A stretch of DNA of 64,000 nt, from positions 2,467,001 through 2,531,000 of the forward strand of contig NZ_CP047030.1 of NCBI RefSeq assembly GCF_009796825.1, in the 5' to 3' direction. Positions 1 to 8,142 of this stretch are shown piece after piece. The stretch's first letter is position 1. Every line of letters starts with the position of its first letter. The stretch comes from Algibacter sp. L3A6 (lineage in GTDB: Bacteria > Bacteroidota > Bacteroidia > Flavobacteriales > Flavobacteriaceae). Under the pieces are notes generated by a model. The model saw nothing but the letters and a program-made list of their open reading frames with translations. It had not been told where the DNA came from and made no database searches. A program made the position numbers and the translations under genes.

Positions 1-639
1 TTCGCCTCTATAGGTAATTACACCAACCGATACTTCTGTGCCATCTAAAAAAGACTCTATAATAATTTCATCATCTTCCTTAAAAGCAACATCTATAGAT
101 GGTTGTAAATCTGTTTTGGTATGCGCTTTCGAAACTCCAAAACTACTACCTGCCTTATTAGCTTTTACAAAGCAAGGTAAGCCTACTTTAGCAATAATAT
201 CATCTTCATTTATAACATCGCCTTTGTTTACAAAATAAGATTCTGCAGTCTTAATTCCGTAAGGTTTTAGTACGCTTAAACAATCACGTTTATTAAATGT
301 AACGCCTGCTTGATACATGTTACAACTGGTCTGTGGCATGTTTAGCAACTCAAAATAACCTTGCATTAAACCATCTTCTCCGGGAGTACCATGTATGGCA
401 TTAAACACACAATCGAAAGTAGTTTTACTTCCGTTTACGGTAACCGAAAAATCGTTTTTATCAACAGGGAATTCTTCATTATTAGTATCTACATAAACCC
501 ATTTATCTTTAAATATATGAATTCTAAAAGCGTTGTATTTTATTTTATCAAGCGATTCAAAAACCACATTTCCGCTGGTTAAAGAAATTTTGTATTCGCT
601 AGAATAGCCTCCCATTATTATGGCAATATTTTTTTTCAT
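1..639 (-). CDS. ddl: D-alanine--D-alanine ligase, N-terminal part (cut by window edge)
   Basis: ATP-grasp ligase joining two D-alanines for peptidoglycan precursors in the cytoplasm. The visible 213 codons begin MKKNIAIIMGGYSSEYKISL, the glycine-rich N-terminal substrate motif, and near residue 140 carry KANKAGSSFGVSK, the ATP-binding loop of the family. The frame is open to the first base of the window, so about one third of the protein (family about 320-360 residues) lies outside. The start is the ATG at 637-639. It is divergent from the PASTA protein and RluD-type gene, which supports a cell-wall setting. The assignment is secure from motifs. Confidence 0.93.
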   Translation of the reverse strand, partial: MKKNIAIIMGGYSSEYKISLTSGNVVFESLDKIKYNAFRIHIFKDKWVYVDTNNEEFPVDKNDFSVTVNGSKTTFDCVFNAIHGTPGEDGLMQGYFELLNMPQTSCNMYQAGVTFNKRDCLSVLKPYGIKTAESYFVNKGDVINEDDIIAKVGLPCFVKANKAGSSFGVSKAHTKTDLQPSIDVAFKEDDEIIIESFLDGTEVSVGVITYRGE

Positions 640-781
640 TTGTATGTGTTTATGCCTTCCGCGAAAGCGAAAAAATCTTTATTCGGTCTAAAACCAATAA
701 TAAAACGTAATTATTGATAGTTATTATTCGTAAAGCTAAAATATCATATAAAATGCAAAAGAAAAAACAGTTCTGTTTTTA

Positions 782-789
782 TATCTTTG
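782..789 (+). promoter_or_regulatory. Putative -7 box TATCTTTG of the PASTA gene
   Basis: TATCTTTG matches the Bacteroidota -7 consensus TAnnTTTG and lies 20 bases before the ATG of the PASTA protein gene. No convincing -33 box was identified. This is a consensus match only. Confidence 0.55.
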
Positions 790-809
790 CCTAATCATAA
801 AAATTATAC

Positions 810-1364
810 ATGAGCATTATTAAATTTCTTGTTAGCAAAACATTTTTCAAGCAATTAGCATTGGCTATCGTTGCAATTGTAGTACTTTGTTTCATTATGT
901 TGAAATGGTTAAACGTATCTACAAACCATGGTGAATTTGAAACCGTACCAGATTTAAAAGGAAAGTCTATCAATGTGGCCGAAATTGAGTTGGGAGAGAA
1001 TAACTTAGTGATGCAAATTCAAGATTCGGCAAACTTTAACCCGAATTACCCAAAGTTTTCGGTAATAGAGCAAGAGCCACAATCGGGAACACAAGTAAAA
1101 GAAAACAGAAAAATATATTTAACATTAAACCCATCGGGATACCGTAAAATAGAGGTTCCAGATTTAAAAGAGCGCACGTACCGCCAAGCCAAACCAACTT
1201 TAGAAGCCTTAGGTTTTAAAGTGGGTAAACTAACTTACGAAAACAATATTGCAGAAGATATGGTTTTACGTATGACGTATAAAGGCAAAACCATCGAACC
1301 TAGCGATAAGTTAGAGAAAACTTCGGTTATCAATTTGGTTTTAGGTAACGGCAAGAGACCTTAA
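810..1364 (+). CDS. PASTA domain membrane protein
   Basis: A 184-residue protein with a short cytoplasmic N-terminus, one membrane segment (about residues 16-34) and two PASTA repeats (about 44-108 and 113-180; each opens with a VPDLK-type motif). PASTA domains bind peptidoglycan or muropeptides in penicillin-binding proteins and Ser/Thr kinases. Here no kinase or transpeptidase domain is attached, so it is a stand-alone sensor or wall-binding protein facing the periplasm. The stop is 2 bases before the next gene, so both are probably co-transcribed. The ddl gene is divergent. The exact role is unknown. Confidence 0.88.
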   Translation: MSIIKFLVSKTFFKQLALAIVAIVVLCFIMLKWLNVSTNHGEFETVPDLKGKSINVAEIELGENNLVMQIQDSANFNPNYPKFSVIEQEPQSGTQVKENRKIYLTLNPSGYRKIEVPDLKERTYRQAKPTLEALGFKVGKLTYENNIAEDMVLRMTYKGKTIEPSDKLEKTSVINLVLGNGKRP

Positions 1365-1366
1365 TT

Positions 1367-2401
1367 ATGGACGCATACACACCCCAATTACCCGACGAAG
1401 ATAATCTTTACGAGCACCATGCATTTACTGTAGATAAAGGGCAGACACCGCTTAGAATCGATAAGTATTTAATGAACTTTGTTGAGAATGCCACCCGAAA
1501 TAAAATTCAGGCAGCAGCAAAAAATGGTAGCATTTTTGTTAACGATGTACCTGTTAAATCGAATTATAAAGTAAAACCTTTTGATGCCATTCGTGTGCTT
1601 TTCACGCACCCACCATTCGAGAATTTATTGGTAGGTGAAGACATTGATATTGATGTAGTTTATGAAGACGACGATTTACTTGTAGTAAACAAACAACCTG
1701 GTATGGTTGTGCACCCAGGACACGGCAATTATTCGGGTACTTTAATAAATGCCTTAATATACCGTTTCGATAATTTACCTAACAACTCTAGTGAGCGCCC
1801 AGGTTTGGTGCACCGTATAGATAAAGATACAAGCGGACTTTTAGTGGTTGCAAAAACTGAAGAAGCGATGGCACATTTATCATTTCAGTTTGCTAATAAA
1901 ACGAGCGAGCGCGAGTATGTTGCTATTGTTTGGGGTAATGTAAAAGAAGATAGCGGAACCGTAGAAGGTAATATTGGTAGACACCCTAAAAACCGTTTGC
2001 AAAATACGGTGTTCTTTGGTGACGATGAAGATAAAGGTAAACCAGCCGTAACCCATTACAGCGTTTTAGAGCGCCTTGGTTACGTTACTTTACTGTCTTG
2101 TAAACTAGAAACTGGACGTACGCACCAAATTCGTGTACACATGAAACATATTGGGCATACCTTGTTTAACGATGAGCGCTATGGCGGTGAAAAAGTACTA
2201 AAAGGAACCACTTTTACTAAATACAAGCAATTTGTAGACAACTGTTTTAAAGTATTACCAAGACAAGCACTACACGCTAAAACACTAGGTTTTGTACACC
2301 CAACAACTGGTGAATTTATGAGATTTGATTCTGAAATTCCAGAAGATATGAAACAATGTATCGAAAAATGGAAAGTATATTCTAAACACCAAGAATTATA
2401 A
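1367..2401 (+). CDS. rluD: RluD-family 23S rRNA pseudouridine synthase
   Basis: A 344-residue RluA/RluD-type enzyme that isomerises uridine to pseudouridine in structured RNA. An S4-like RNA-binding region lies near residues 28-75, and the catalytic motif HRIDKDTSGLLVVAK has its nucleophilic Asp at residue 152. A second conserved block, LETGRTHQIRVHMKHIGH, lies further on. Length agrees with bacterial RluD (about 320-350). It follows the PASTA gene by 2 bases, suggesting one transcript. The symbol is by family; the exact target uridines cannot be read from sequence. Confidence 0.93.
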   Translation: MDAYTPQLPDEDNLYEHHAFTVDKGQTPLRIDKYLMNFVENATRNKIQAAAKNGSIFVNDVPVKSNYKVKPFDAIRVLFTHPPFENLLVGEDIDIDVVYEDDDLLVVNKQPGMVVHPGHGNYSGTLINALIYRFDNLPNNSSERPGLVHRIDKDTSGLLVVAKTEEAMAHLSFQFANKTSEREYVAIVWGNVKEDSGTVEGNIGRHPKNRLQNTVFFGDDEDKGKPAVTHYSVLERLGYVTLLSCKLETGRTHQIRVHMKHIGHTLFNDERYGGEKVLKGTTFTKYKQFVDNCFKVLPRQALHAKTLGFVHPTTGEFMRFDSEIPEDMKQCIEKWKVYSKHQEL

Positions 2402-2404
2402 AAA

Positions 2405-2575
2405 TTTTTGCGTTACCATAAGGGTCGGGCTTTCCGCTATATCTTTTTACAAAGTAGAGATAAACTTTTGGAGTAAGCACATAATATAAAAAAAGCCTAG
2501 ACTAACCATAGTCTGGACTTTTTTTGTTTTTGTAAAAAGGATGCCGCATCAATCCCTAACGCATTATCCGCTAGG
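2405..2575 (+). repeat. Intergenic repeat family, copy 1 (forward)
   Basis: Opens with GCGTTACC-ATAAGGGTCGGGC and closes with GGATGCCGCATCAATCC-CTAACGC plus ATTATCCGCTAGG. The ends are nearly identical to the reverse-oriented copy at 13814-13968 and similar to those at 23352, 33471 and 48052. The inner part differs between copies and here contains a terminator-like hairpin. No transposase is present. Confidence 0.8.
2490..2527. terminator. Terminator-like hairpin after the RluD-type gene
   Basis: AAAGCCTAGACT pairs imperfectly with AGTCTGGACTTT around a 6-base loop, flanked by A and T tracts, so it could act on both strands. It sits inside repeat copy 1, between converging genes. Confidence 0.6.
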
Positions 2576-2597
2576 TTTTAGCTTTAACTCTAAATGT

Positions 2598-3440
2598 TTA
2601 CACATTTGCAGAGTTAAGCAATCCTGTTCTATACATCATTATTTGTTCTTTAATTCTAGTTTCTTGAGCGGTGGTTAACTCGTTCATCCAATCATCATCT
2701 ACATAATTCATGTAATTATGGATAGGAGCAAAGTCATCAAGATTACAAACATTATGCGGTTTACCTTCTTCTGGTTTTCCGTAGTTAGCACTGCTGTGTG
2801 CAGGTGTGTCTTTTACATGGTCGCCAACACCATCGCATCCACCTTGGAAAGTATGGTATAAACCTAGCCAATGGCCAACTTCATGCACAGCAGTCATTCC
2901 TAAATTGTATGGTTCGGCCGATCCACCGGGTAACGATTCGTCTAACATAACCACACCATCAATATCAGGATCTCCAGCTAAATCGTAAGGAAATGTAGCC
3001 CAACCCAATAAACCAGCAACTAAGCCACCAGTATAAAAATTAAGGTATTTGCGAGAATCTGCACCAAGTGTTGCTTTCGCTTGGCGTTCACTTGCCGATC
3101 CGTGGCCCATATTGTACCAATTCACGTTATCTATAAATTTCACTTCCTGTTCAGAGTAAGTAAACGTTAAGCCCACATTGGAGTATGCTGTGTTTAAAAG
3201 CTCAACTTGTCGTTCTCTTTGAGTTCTTGTAATCAGGCCGCGTGCTCCATAAGTAATATGATGAAAACGTATTTCTATTGTTAAGTCTAAAAATAACTGA
3301 CGCCTAGTTTGGTTGGCTTTAATTTCCTCATCAACACGCAGAATATCGATTGGTGTCGGAATTTTTGTAGCACAGCCTCTGCCGTATCTTATAAATTCTT
3401 CTTGATCTTTAAATTCTTTATTATTAATAAAAAAAGCCAT
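2598..3440 (-). CDS. M43-like zinc metalloprotease
   Basis: A 280-residue metzincin-type protease. The zinc motif HEVGHWLGLYH is at residues 186-196 (three His ligands and the catalytic Glu187), with a downstream Met-turn-like NYMNYVDDDW (242-251). Cysteines 202 and 232 could form the disulfide seen in the cytophagalysin/pappalysin group. Homologues in Bacteroidota are secreted, but this protein begins MAFFINNKEFKDQEEFIRYG with no signal peptide, and an in-frame stop lies shortly upstream of the ATG, so no longer start is possible. Export route and substrate are unknown. Confidence 0.85.
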   Translation of the reverse strand: MAFFINNKEFKDQEEFIRYGRGCATKIPTPIDILRVDEEIKANQTRRQLFLDLTIEIRFHHITYGARGLITRTQRERQVELLNTAYSNVGLTFTYSEQEVKFIDNVNWYNMGHGSASERQAKATLGADSRKYLNFYTGGLVAGLLGWATFPYDLAGDPDIDGVVMLDESLPGGSAEPYNLGMTAVHEVGHWLGLYHTFQGGCDGVGDHVKDTPAHSSANYGKPEEGKPHNVCNLDDFAPIHNYMNYVDDDWMNELTTAQETRIKEQIMMYRTGLLNSANV

Positions 3441-3473
3441 AGTAATTACGTATTATATTTTTGTTGTTTTCTA

Positions 3474-3500
3474 AAAGAAAAGAGCCTAAAAAAGGCTCTA
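3474..3500 (-). terminator. Terminator after the monooxygenase-fold gene
   Basis: On the minus strand GAGCC-TTTTTT-AGGCTC is followed by a T-rich run. It lies downstream of the 3568-3846 gene and upstream of the metalloprotease. Confidence 0.6.
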
Positions 3501-3567
3501 ATATGCTGACACTAAGTTAGCCGAAATTTATTACAAAGTCAAGCTTTTATTTCACCATATTTTAAGT

Positions 3568-3846
3568 TTAAAAAACTTCAATAATGGGTTCTTTCGCTAA
3601 AAGTGGTGTGATGTTTTTTACGAAATCTAAAAAATGCTGAGATGCATTATGGATTTCAATAGCTTCTGCATTCACATATTTTTCATGAAATAGGAATTCT
3701 GTTTCCTTATCCACTTCGTTTAGTAAGCGATATTGTAAACAGCCAGCTTCAGCATTACTTTGGGCTACCATTGTTTTTGCTAGTTTTAAAAAGGCTTCTG
3801 TTTTTGTTGCTTGCACACTTATTTGCGCTATAATTACTTTTTCCAT
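3568..3846 (-). CDS. Antibiotic biosynthesis monooxygenase-fold protein
   Basis: A 92-residue protein from the ATG at 3846 (MEKVIIAQISVQ). A longer frame upstream reads through the hairpin that ends the preceding SDR gene, so I reject that start. The pattern of a VxxG/A-type first strand, a helix rich in A/K, then GCLQYRLL and FLFHEKYVNAEAIEIHNAS fits the ABM dimeric alpha-beta barrel (YgiN-like quinol monooxygenases). Specific substrate unknown. It follows the SDR gene in the same direction with a terminator-like hairpin between. Confidence 0.8.
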   Translation of the reverse strand: MEKVIIAQISVQATKTEAFLKLAKTMVAQSNAEAGCLQYRLLNEVDKETEFLFHEKYVNAEAIEIHNASQHFLDFVKNITPLLAKEPIIEVF

Positions 3847-3870
3847 AGTATAAGTTTTAAAATTTAATGT

Positions 3871-3906
3871 AAAAAAAAGCGGAACTTTCAACTGAAAATT
3901 CCGCTA
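3871..3906 (-). terminator. Terminator after the SDR gene
   Basis: AGCGGAA pairs with TTCCGCT around a 14-base loop. On the minus strand it is followed by eight T residues, a good intrinsic terminator between the SDR and the ABM gene. Confidence 0.7.
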
Positions 3907-3922
3907 TAGATTTGTTTTAGTT

Positions 3923-4633
3923 CTATGGGTTTGTAGACCATAAAGCTGCGCCTTTAAGCATAGCACGCCTAGGTAATTTTAAACCAGCAACAATTAATTC
4001 TGCAAAATCTTCAGGTTGTAGAACGCTGTCTTCCGAGTCTTTAGTAGCGATGCCTAAATCTATAGACATATCAGAAGCTATGGTGCTTGGTGTTAATGTG
4101 CAAACACGAATATTATTTTTACGAACTTCTTTCATTAAAGATTCCGACATACCAATTACAGCAAATTTTGATGCCGAATATGCCGATGTACTTGCATTTC
4201 CGGTTAAACCAGCAGTAGACGATACATTAATAATATCACCTTCATTTTTATCAATTAAATATGGTAAAACCTCTTTAGTTACATAATACATACCCATTAC
4301 ATTGGTTTGGATTATTTGGCTCCATTGGCTTACTTCCATATCATTGAATGTTCCAAAAGCTGCAATGCCAGCATTGTTTACTAAAATATCAACAGTACCA
4401 AGAGTGTCAATAATACTTTTTATACCTGTTTTTACTTCTTCGTAGTTCCCAACATCAAAAACAGCATAAGTTGCTTTTACTCCAATAGTTTCTAATTCTG
4501 AAACTGTTTCTTTTAAAGCTTTTTCATTTCTACCTGTGATAGCAACGTCTATACCTTCTTTAGCAAAGGCAATTGCTGTTGCTTTTCCTAATCCACGACT
4601 ACCGCCTGTTATTATTGCTTTTTTATTTTTCAT
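3923..4633 (-). CDS. Short-chain dehydrogenase/reductase (FabG-like)
   Basis: A 236-residue SDR. The cofactor-binding TGGSRGLG motif is at the N-terminus, NNAG near residue 90, and the catalytic Ser with YSASK (Tyr-x-x-x-Lys) near residues 140-157. Classic SDRs of this size are NAD(P)H-dependent reductases acting on carbonyl groups, FabG being one example. Genomes of this group contain many paralogues, and the adjacent genes (ABM fold, arsenic operon) do not point to fatty acid synthesis. I therefore keep the name general. A hairpin terminator follows the gene. Confidence 0.87.
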   Translation of the reverse strand: MKNKKAIITGGSRGLGKATAIAFAKEGIDVAITGRNEKALKETVSELETIGVKATYAVFDVGNYEEVKTGIKSIIDTLGTVDILVNNAGIAAFGTFNDMEVSQWSQIIQTNVMGMYYVTKEVLPYLIDKNEGDIINVSSTAGLTGNASTSAYSASKFAVIGMSESLMKEVRKNNIRVCTLTPSTIASDMSIDLGIATKDSEDSVLQPEDFAELIVAGLKLPRRAMLKGAALWSTNP

Positions 4634-4807
4634 GTTTTTTTGAATATTTTATGACTCTATTTTTACTTGAAATTTGGTACATTAAAATTAAATGATTTTT
4701 TTTAAAAAGCTGTGAAACTTATATTAAAATATGATCATTTTTTTTGAGCTTATAACAAGCCGAAGCATATCATTAAATCAAGAGCTTTCAGTTTTAAAAT
4801 GAATCTT

Positions 4808-5857
4808 TTATTGTGTTACATTTCGGTAGTATTTCTTCTTCAACCAAAACGAAACTTTTACTAGTAAAATTAATGCAGGAACTTCTACCAAAGGACCAAT
4901 AACGCCCGCAAATGCTTGTCCCGAATTTAAACCGAAAACAGCAATAGCAACGGCAATGGCTAGTTCAAAATTATTACCAGCAGCTGTAAATGCTACAGAA
5001 GCCGTTTTATCGTAAGTAGCGCCTGTTGCTTTCGTCACGAAAAAACCAATAATAAACATAATAGTAAAGTAAATAAGTAATGGTACTGCAATAATTAAAA
5101 CATCTAATGGAATTTCTACAATAAGCTCGCCTTTTAGAGAAAACATAACCACTATAGTAAATAAAAGGGCGATTAAAGTTAACGGAGAAATAGTTGGGAT
5201 AAAGGTTTCTGTATACCAGGTTTCACCTTTTAATTTTACTAAAAAGTAACGACTTAAAATGCCTAAAAGAAAAGGTACACCTAAGTAAATAGCAACACTT
5301 TCTGCAATGGTTGCTATAGAAATATCTACAATAGCGCCTTCAAAACCAAAATAGGGAGGCAGTACCGTTATAAATAACCAAGCATAAAAACTGTAAGCAA
5401 ATACCTGAAAAATACTGTTTAGTGCTACTAAACCAGCTCCGTATTCGCTGCTGCCATCGGCTAAATCGTTCCAGACTAAAACCATAGCAATACAGCGTGC
5501 CAAGCCAATTAAAATAAGGCCTACCATGTATTCTGGGTAGTCGTGTAAAAAAGTAATAGCCAAAACAAACATTAAAACAGGACCAATAATCCAATTTAAA
5601 AGCAGAGAAATAGACAACAGTTTTGTGTTCTTAAAAACCATTGGTAATAATTTGTAATCCACTTTGGCTAGTGGAGGATACATCATTAAAATTAAACCAA
5701 TAGCAATAGGAATGTTTGTTGAGCCACTACTCATATTTTCAATTAGGCTCGGGAAGGTTGGTATAAAGTAACCTATACTTACGCCTATAGCCATGGCGAC
5801 AAAAATCCAAAGTGTTAGATTTTTGTCTAGAAAACTTAATTTTTTAGTAGACTTCAT
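4808..5857 (-). CDS. arsB: ACR3-family arsenite efflux transporter
   Basis: A 349-residue inner membrane protein with about ten hydrophobic segments. The conserved segment LARCIAMVLVWNDLADG holds the cysteine essential in ACR3 carriers and the Asp-rich stretch after it. Near the end, FTAAGNNFELAIAVAIAVFG is another family hallmark. It exports As(III) using the proton gradient. It is the last gene of the arsR-DUF6428-arsC-acr3 operon, 3 bases after arsC, so it is co-expressed with the reductase that makes its substrate. It is sometimes named acr3; the fold is unrelated to E. coli ArsB. Confidence 0.95.
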   Translation of the reverse strand: MKSTKKLSFLDKNLTLWIFVAMAIGVSIGYFIPTFPSLIENMSSGSTNIPIAIGLILMMYPPLAKVDYKLLPMVFKNTKLLSISLLLNWIIGPVLMFVLAITFLHDYPEYMVGLILIGLARCIAMVLVWNDLADGSSEYGAGLVALNSIFQVFAYSFYAWLFITVLPPYFGFEGAIVDISIATIAESVAIYLGVPFLLGILSRYFLVKLKGETWYTETFIPTISPLTLIALLFTIVVMFSLKGELIVEIPLDVLIIAVPLLIYFTIMFIIGFFVTKATGATYDKTASVAFTAAGNNFELAIAVAIAVFGLNSGQAFAGVIGPLVEVPALILLVKVSFWLKKKYYRNVTQ

Positions 5858-5860
5858 AGT

Positions 5861-6478
5861 TTATTGCGCTATTTGTGAAAACACATAAAATAATTCGGTT
5901 GCAATTTGTAAACTGCGTTCCTCGTATTTTTCTATTTGTTGTGGTGTGTTATCGAAAGCTTTTGGATCTTCAAATGTTACAGGAATTCGCTTTTCGGCTC
6001 CTGCTATAAACGGACAACCATTATCGGCTTGCGAGCACGTCATTACTGCTGCAAACAAAGCTTTAGGATTAAAATCGCTATCTAGTTTTTTAGAAAACCC
6101 AATAACCGGATGTGAGTTATCGGAATATTTTATACTATAAATTGGGTTAGCTGTTTCAGCTATTTTATTAATTTTAAAACCAGAATTTTCTAAAGTTTGC
6201 GCTACTACTGGAAAAAGGGCTGTGGCCTCTGTACCTCCAGAATAACAGAACACATTTTTAATATTGAAATAGTGAGCCATAGTTTGCGCCCATATTTGCG
6301 ATAAATGGCTGCGTCTCGAGTTATGCGTACAAATAAAATTGATACGGATATCTTGTTTTGTGTTTACTTTTAGTTGAATAAAATCGACTAATGGCTTTAA
6401 TATTTCTTTTCTGGTATCTGATATATTTTCAACACTTAAGGTTGAAATAATTCTATCAATATCGTTATATACTGTCAT
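5861..6478 (-). CDS. arsC: Arsenate reductase, low-molecular-weight phosphatase type
   Basis: A 205-residue protein with the P-loop CTHNSRRSH (CX5R) of low-molecular-weight tyrosine phosphatases, here expected to reduce arsenate to arsenite with thioredoxin. It is longer than the usual 130-140 residue ArsC, with an N-terminal helix-rich extension of about 45 residues before the P-loop. A second redox cysteine is available at VMTCSQADNGCPF. Located 3 bases upstream of acr3 and 21 downstream of the DUF6428 gene. Function inferred from motif and operon. Confidence 0.9.
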   Translation of the reverse strand: MTVYNDIDRIISTLSVENISDTRKEILKPLVDFIQLKVNTKQDIRINFICTHNSRRSHLSQIWAQTMAHYFNIKNVFCYSGGTEATALFPVVAQTLENSGFKINKIAETANPIYSIKYSDNSHPVIGFSKKLDSDFNPKALFAAVMTCSQADNGCPFIAGAEKRIPVTFEDPKAFDNTPQQIEKYEERSLQIATELFYVFSQIAQ

Positions 6479-6499
6479 AATATGTTTTGAATTTTAAGT

Positions 6500-6967
6500 T
6501 TAGCAACATCCACTTCCTGGTGTACAAGAATTACCTGTTTGGATGTCCGAAAATTGTAATTTTGGTTTTTCAGCTGGCACTCCACATTGATCTGGTGCTA
6601 AGCAATCGGTTTGTTTTGTGGTTAATAAAAAATTGGTGCCATCAAATTCTAACCCGAATTTACCAATGGTTTCTGCTTGATATTCTACTTCTATTTCTAA
6701 ATCTTCAATACCTAAAGTTTTTTCAGAAAGTTCAATAATATTTAATAGTTTTTCTGGATGTAACCTATGGTCGTAGTCGTTTGCATTCCAAAGCTGGAAG
6801 TTTACAATGGTTTCATTTCTAACCGTGCCACCGCAATCGATAAAATGTTTTGTTATTTTTCCAACTTCGGTAACATGAAAATGGTTTGGTACTAATTCGC
6901 CGTTTGGCAATTTAAATGCGATTTGATTTAATCGTCTTAACTCGTTTTTTATTTCTGATAGTTTCAT
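6500..6967 (-). CDS. DUF6428-type protein of the arsenic operon
   Basis: A 155-residue soluble protein with no signal peptide, placed between arsR and arsC. I recognise it as the small protein often found in Bacteroidota ars operons (DUF6428-like); no enzyme motif is visible. The C-terminal third is rich in cysteine: DCLAPDQCG, then NSCTPGSGCC at the very end. Such clustered thiols could bind As(III) or pass it on, but this is inference. It is co-directional with, and close to, both neighbours (31 and 21 bases). Confidence 0.8.
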   Translation of the reverse strand: MKLSEIKNELRRLNQIAFKLPNGELVPNHFHVTEVGKITKHFIDCGGTVRNETIVNFQLWNANDYDHRLHPEKLLNIIELSEKTLGIEDLEIEVEYQAETIGKFGLEFDGTNFLLTTKQTDCLAPDQCGVPAEKPKLQFSDIQTGNSCTPGSGCC

Positions 6968-6998
6968 AATTCAAATGTTTTATTGTGATATTGATATT

Positions 6999-7346
6999 TT
7001 AACAACAATCTGTTTTGGGTAAATCTTGATTCAAGAACGTATTCATTACAGCTTTCATTTTTGTCCAATTTTCTGGGTGTATGCAGTAACAAACGCTTGT
7101 GCCTTCAACATTACCTTTAATTAAACCTAAAAGTTTTAGTTCTTTTAAATGTTGAGAAATTGTAGGCTGTGCGAGGCCTATTTCATTGACTAAATCTCCG
7201 CAAACACAAGTGTTTGTTTTAAATAAATGTTCTAAAATAGCCACACGTGCCGGATGCCCAAATGCTTTGGCAAATAAGGCTATCTCGTTTTGTGAGTCGG
7301 TAAATATTTCTGTTTTAGCTAATCCCATTCTTATTAATTGTTTCAT
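6999..7346 (-). CDS. arsR: ArsR-family metalloregulator
   Basis: A 115-residue winged-helix repressor. TNTCVCGDLVNEI (Cys47, Cys49) corresponds to the ELCVCDL metal site of ArsR, followed by the recognition helix AQPTISQHLKELK. The chain ends TDCC, giving extra thiols. As(III) binding to the cysteines is known to release ArsR from DNA, switching on the downstream genes. First gene of the four-gene ars operon, so autoregulation is likely; I did not identify a clear operator palindrome. Confidence 0.93.
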   Translation of the reverse strand: MKQLIRMGLAKTEIFTDSQNEIALFAKAFGHPARVAILEHLFKTNTCVCGDLVNEIGLAQPTISQHLKELKLLGLIKGNVEGTSVCYCIHPENWTKMKAVMNTFLNQDLPKTDCC

Positions 7347-7448
7347 TGCAATATTACGATTAATAAACGAAACAACAAATTAGTGAGCGTTAATTTTTTA
7401 GCTATGACGCTTCTATATAATGAAAAGAGTAGTAATAAGGTGTATCAA

Positions 7449-8063
7449 CTAGTCTAAATTTACAGGCGTTGTTTCTGCTGTAAATTGTGTTCCATCATCA
7501 AGTGTAATGGTAAACTTAAGTGTCATGCCTTCAACTTCAACTCTTTCGTTTTTATCGGCAAATTCAATGTAAGACTTGCTAAAAGGTTTTAGGTTCCTTT
7601 TGTCTTCACTACCTGTGTTTAGTAGATTTATCCAATTTTTAATAGAGTATCTAGTATTCATCATATCATCTCTTTCTGTATAATTTCCAGAGAGTAATAA
7701 GTTACATTGATATATATTGAAGTTTTTTAAGTCTATAGGTTCACCTGGAGCTGTGTTAAATAATTTTACATTAGAAGTTATTGAAAAATCGGAAACAGGA
7801 GTATGTAATTTATCAAAAGATAAAACACATGCATTTGGTTTTCCATTTGGATTTGGTTTCGTGTCAGGTTCAGGAAACTCTAGTATAGCTCTGTATTCAA
7901 AACTCTCCACAGTAGCTTGGGTGTTATCTAGAGGTTCCAAATAAGCTGCATTTGTTAATTTTAAACTTGTAATGCCTAAGAGGCAGATACCTGAATCGTC
8001 TTTACAGCCAACAAATGATAATTTTAGTAAGATTATAGTTAAAAGGATAACGTATTTTTTCAT
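7449..8063 (-). CDS. Putative lipoprotein of unknown function
   Basis: A 204-residue protein starting MKKYVILLTIILLKLSFVGC, a lipoprotein signal with Cys20 as the lipidation site, so a membrane-anchored periplasmic or surface protein. The mature part is beta-rich with no known catalytic motif. It may belong to one of the Bacteroidota DUF lipoproteins of about 200 residues, but I cannot name it. Separate from the arsenic operon by about 100 bases, and followed by the histidine decarboxylase in the same direction, 79 bases away. Confidence 0.8.
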   Translation of the reverse strand: MKKYVILLTIILLKLSFVGCKDDSGICLLGITSLKLTNAAYLEPLDNTQATVESFEYRAILEFPEPDTKPNPNGKPNACVLSFDKLHTPVSDFSITSNVKLFNTAPGEPIDLKNFNIYQCNLLLSGNYTERDDMMNTRYSIKNWINLLNTGSEDKRNLKPFSKSYIEFADKNERVEVEGMTLKFTITLDDGTQFTAETTPVNLD

Positions 8064-8142
8064 CGATTTCGTTTCAGTTAATTAACAGAAATAGGTTTTT
8101 TATATGTTTAGAAAACCTATTAAACGAAGTTATCAATTTTTT

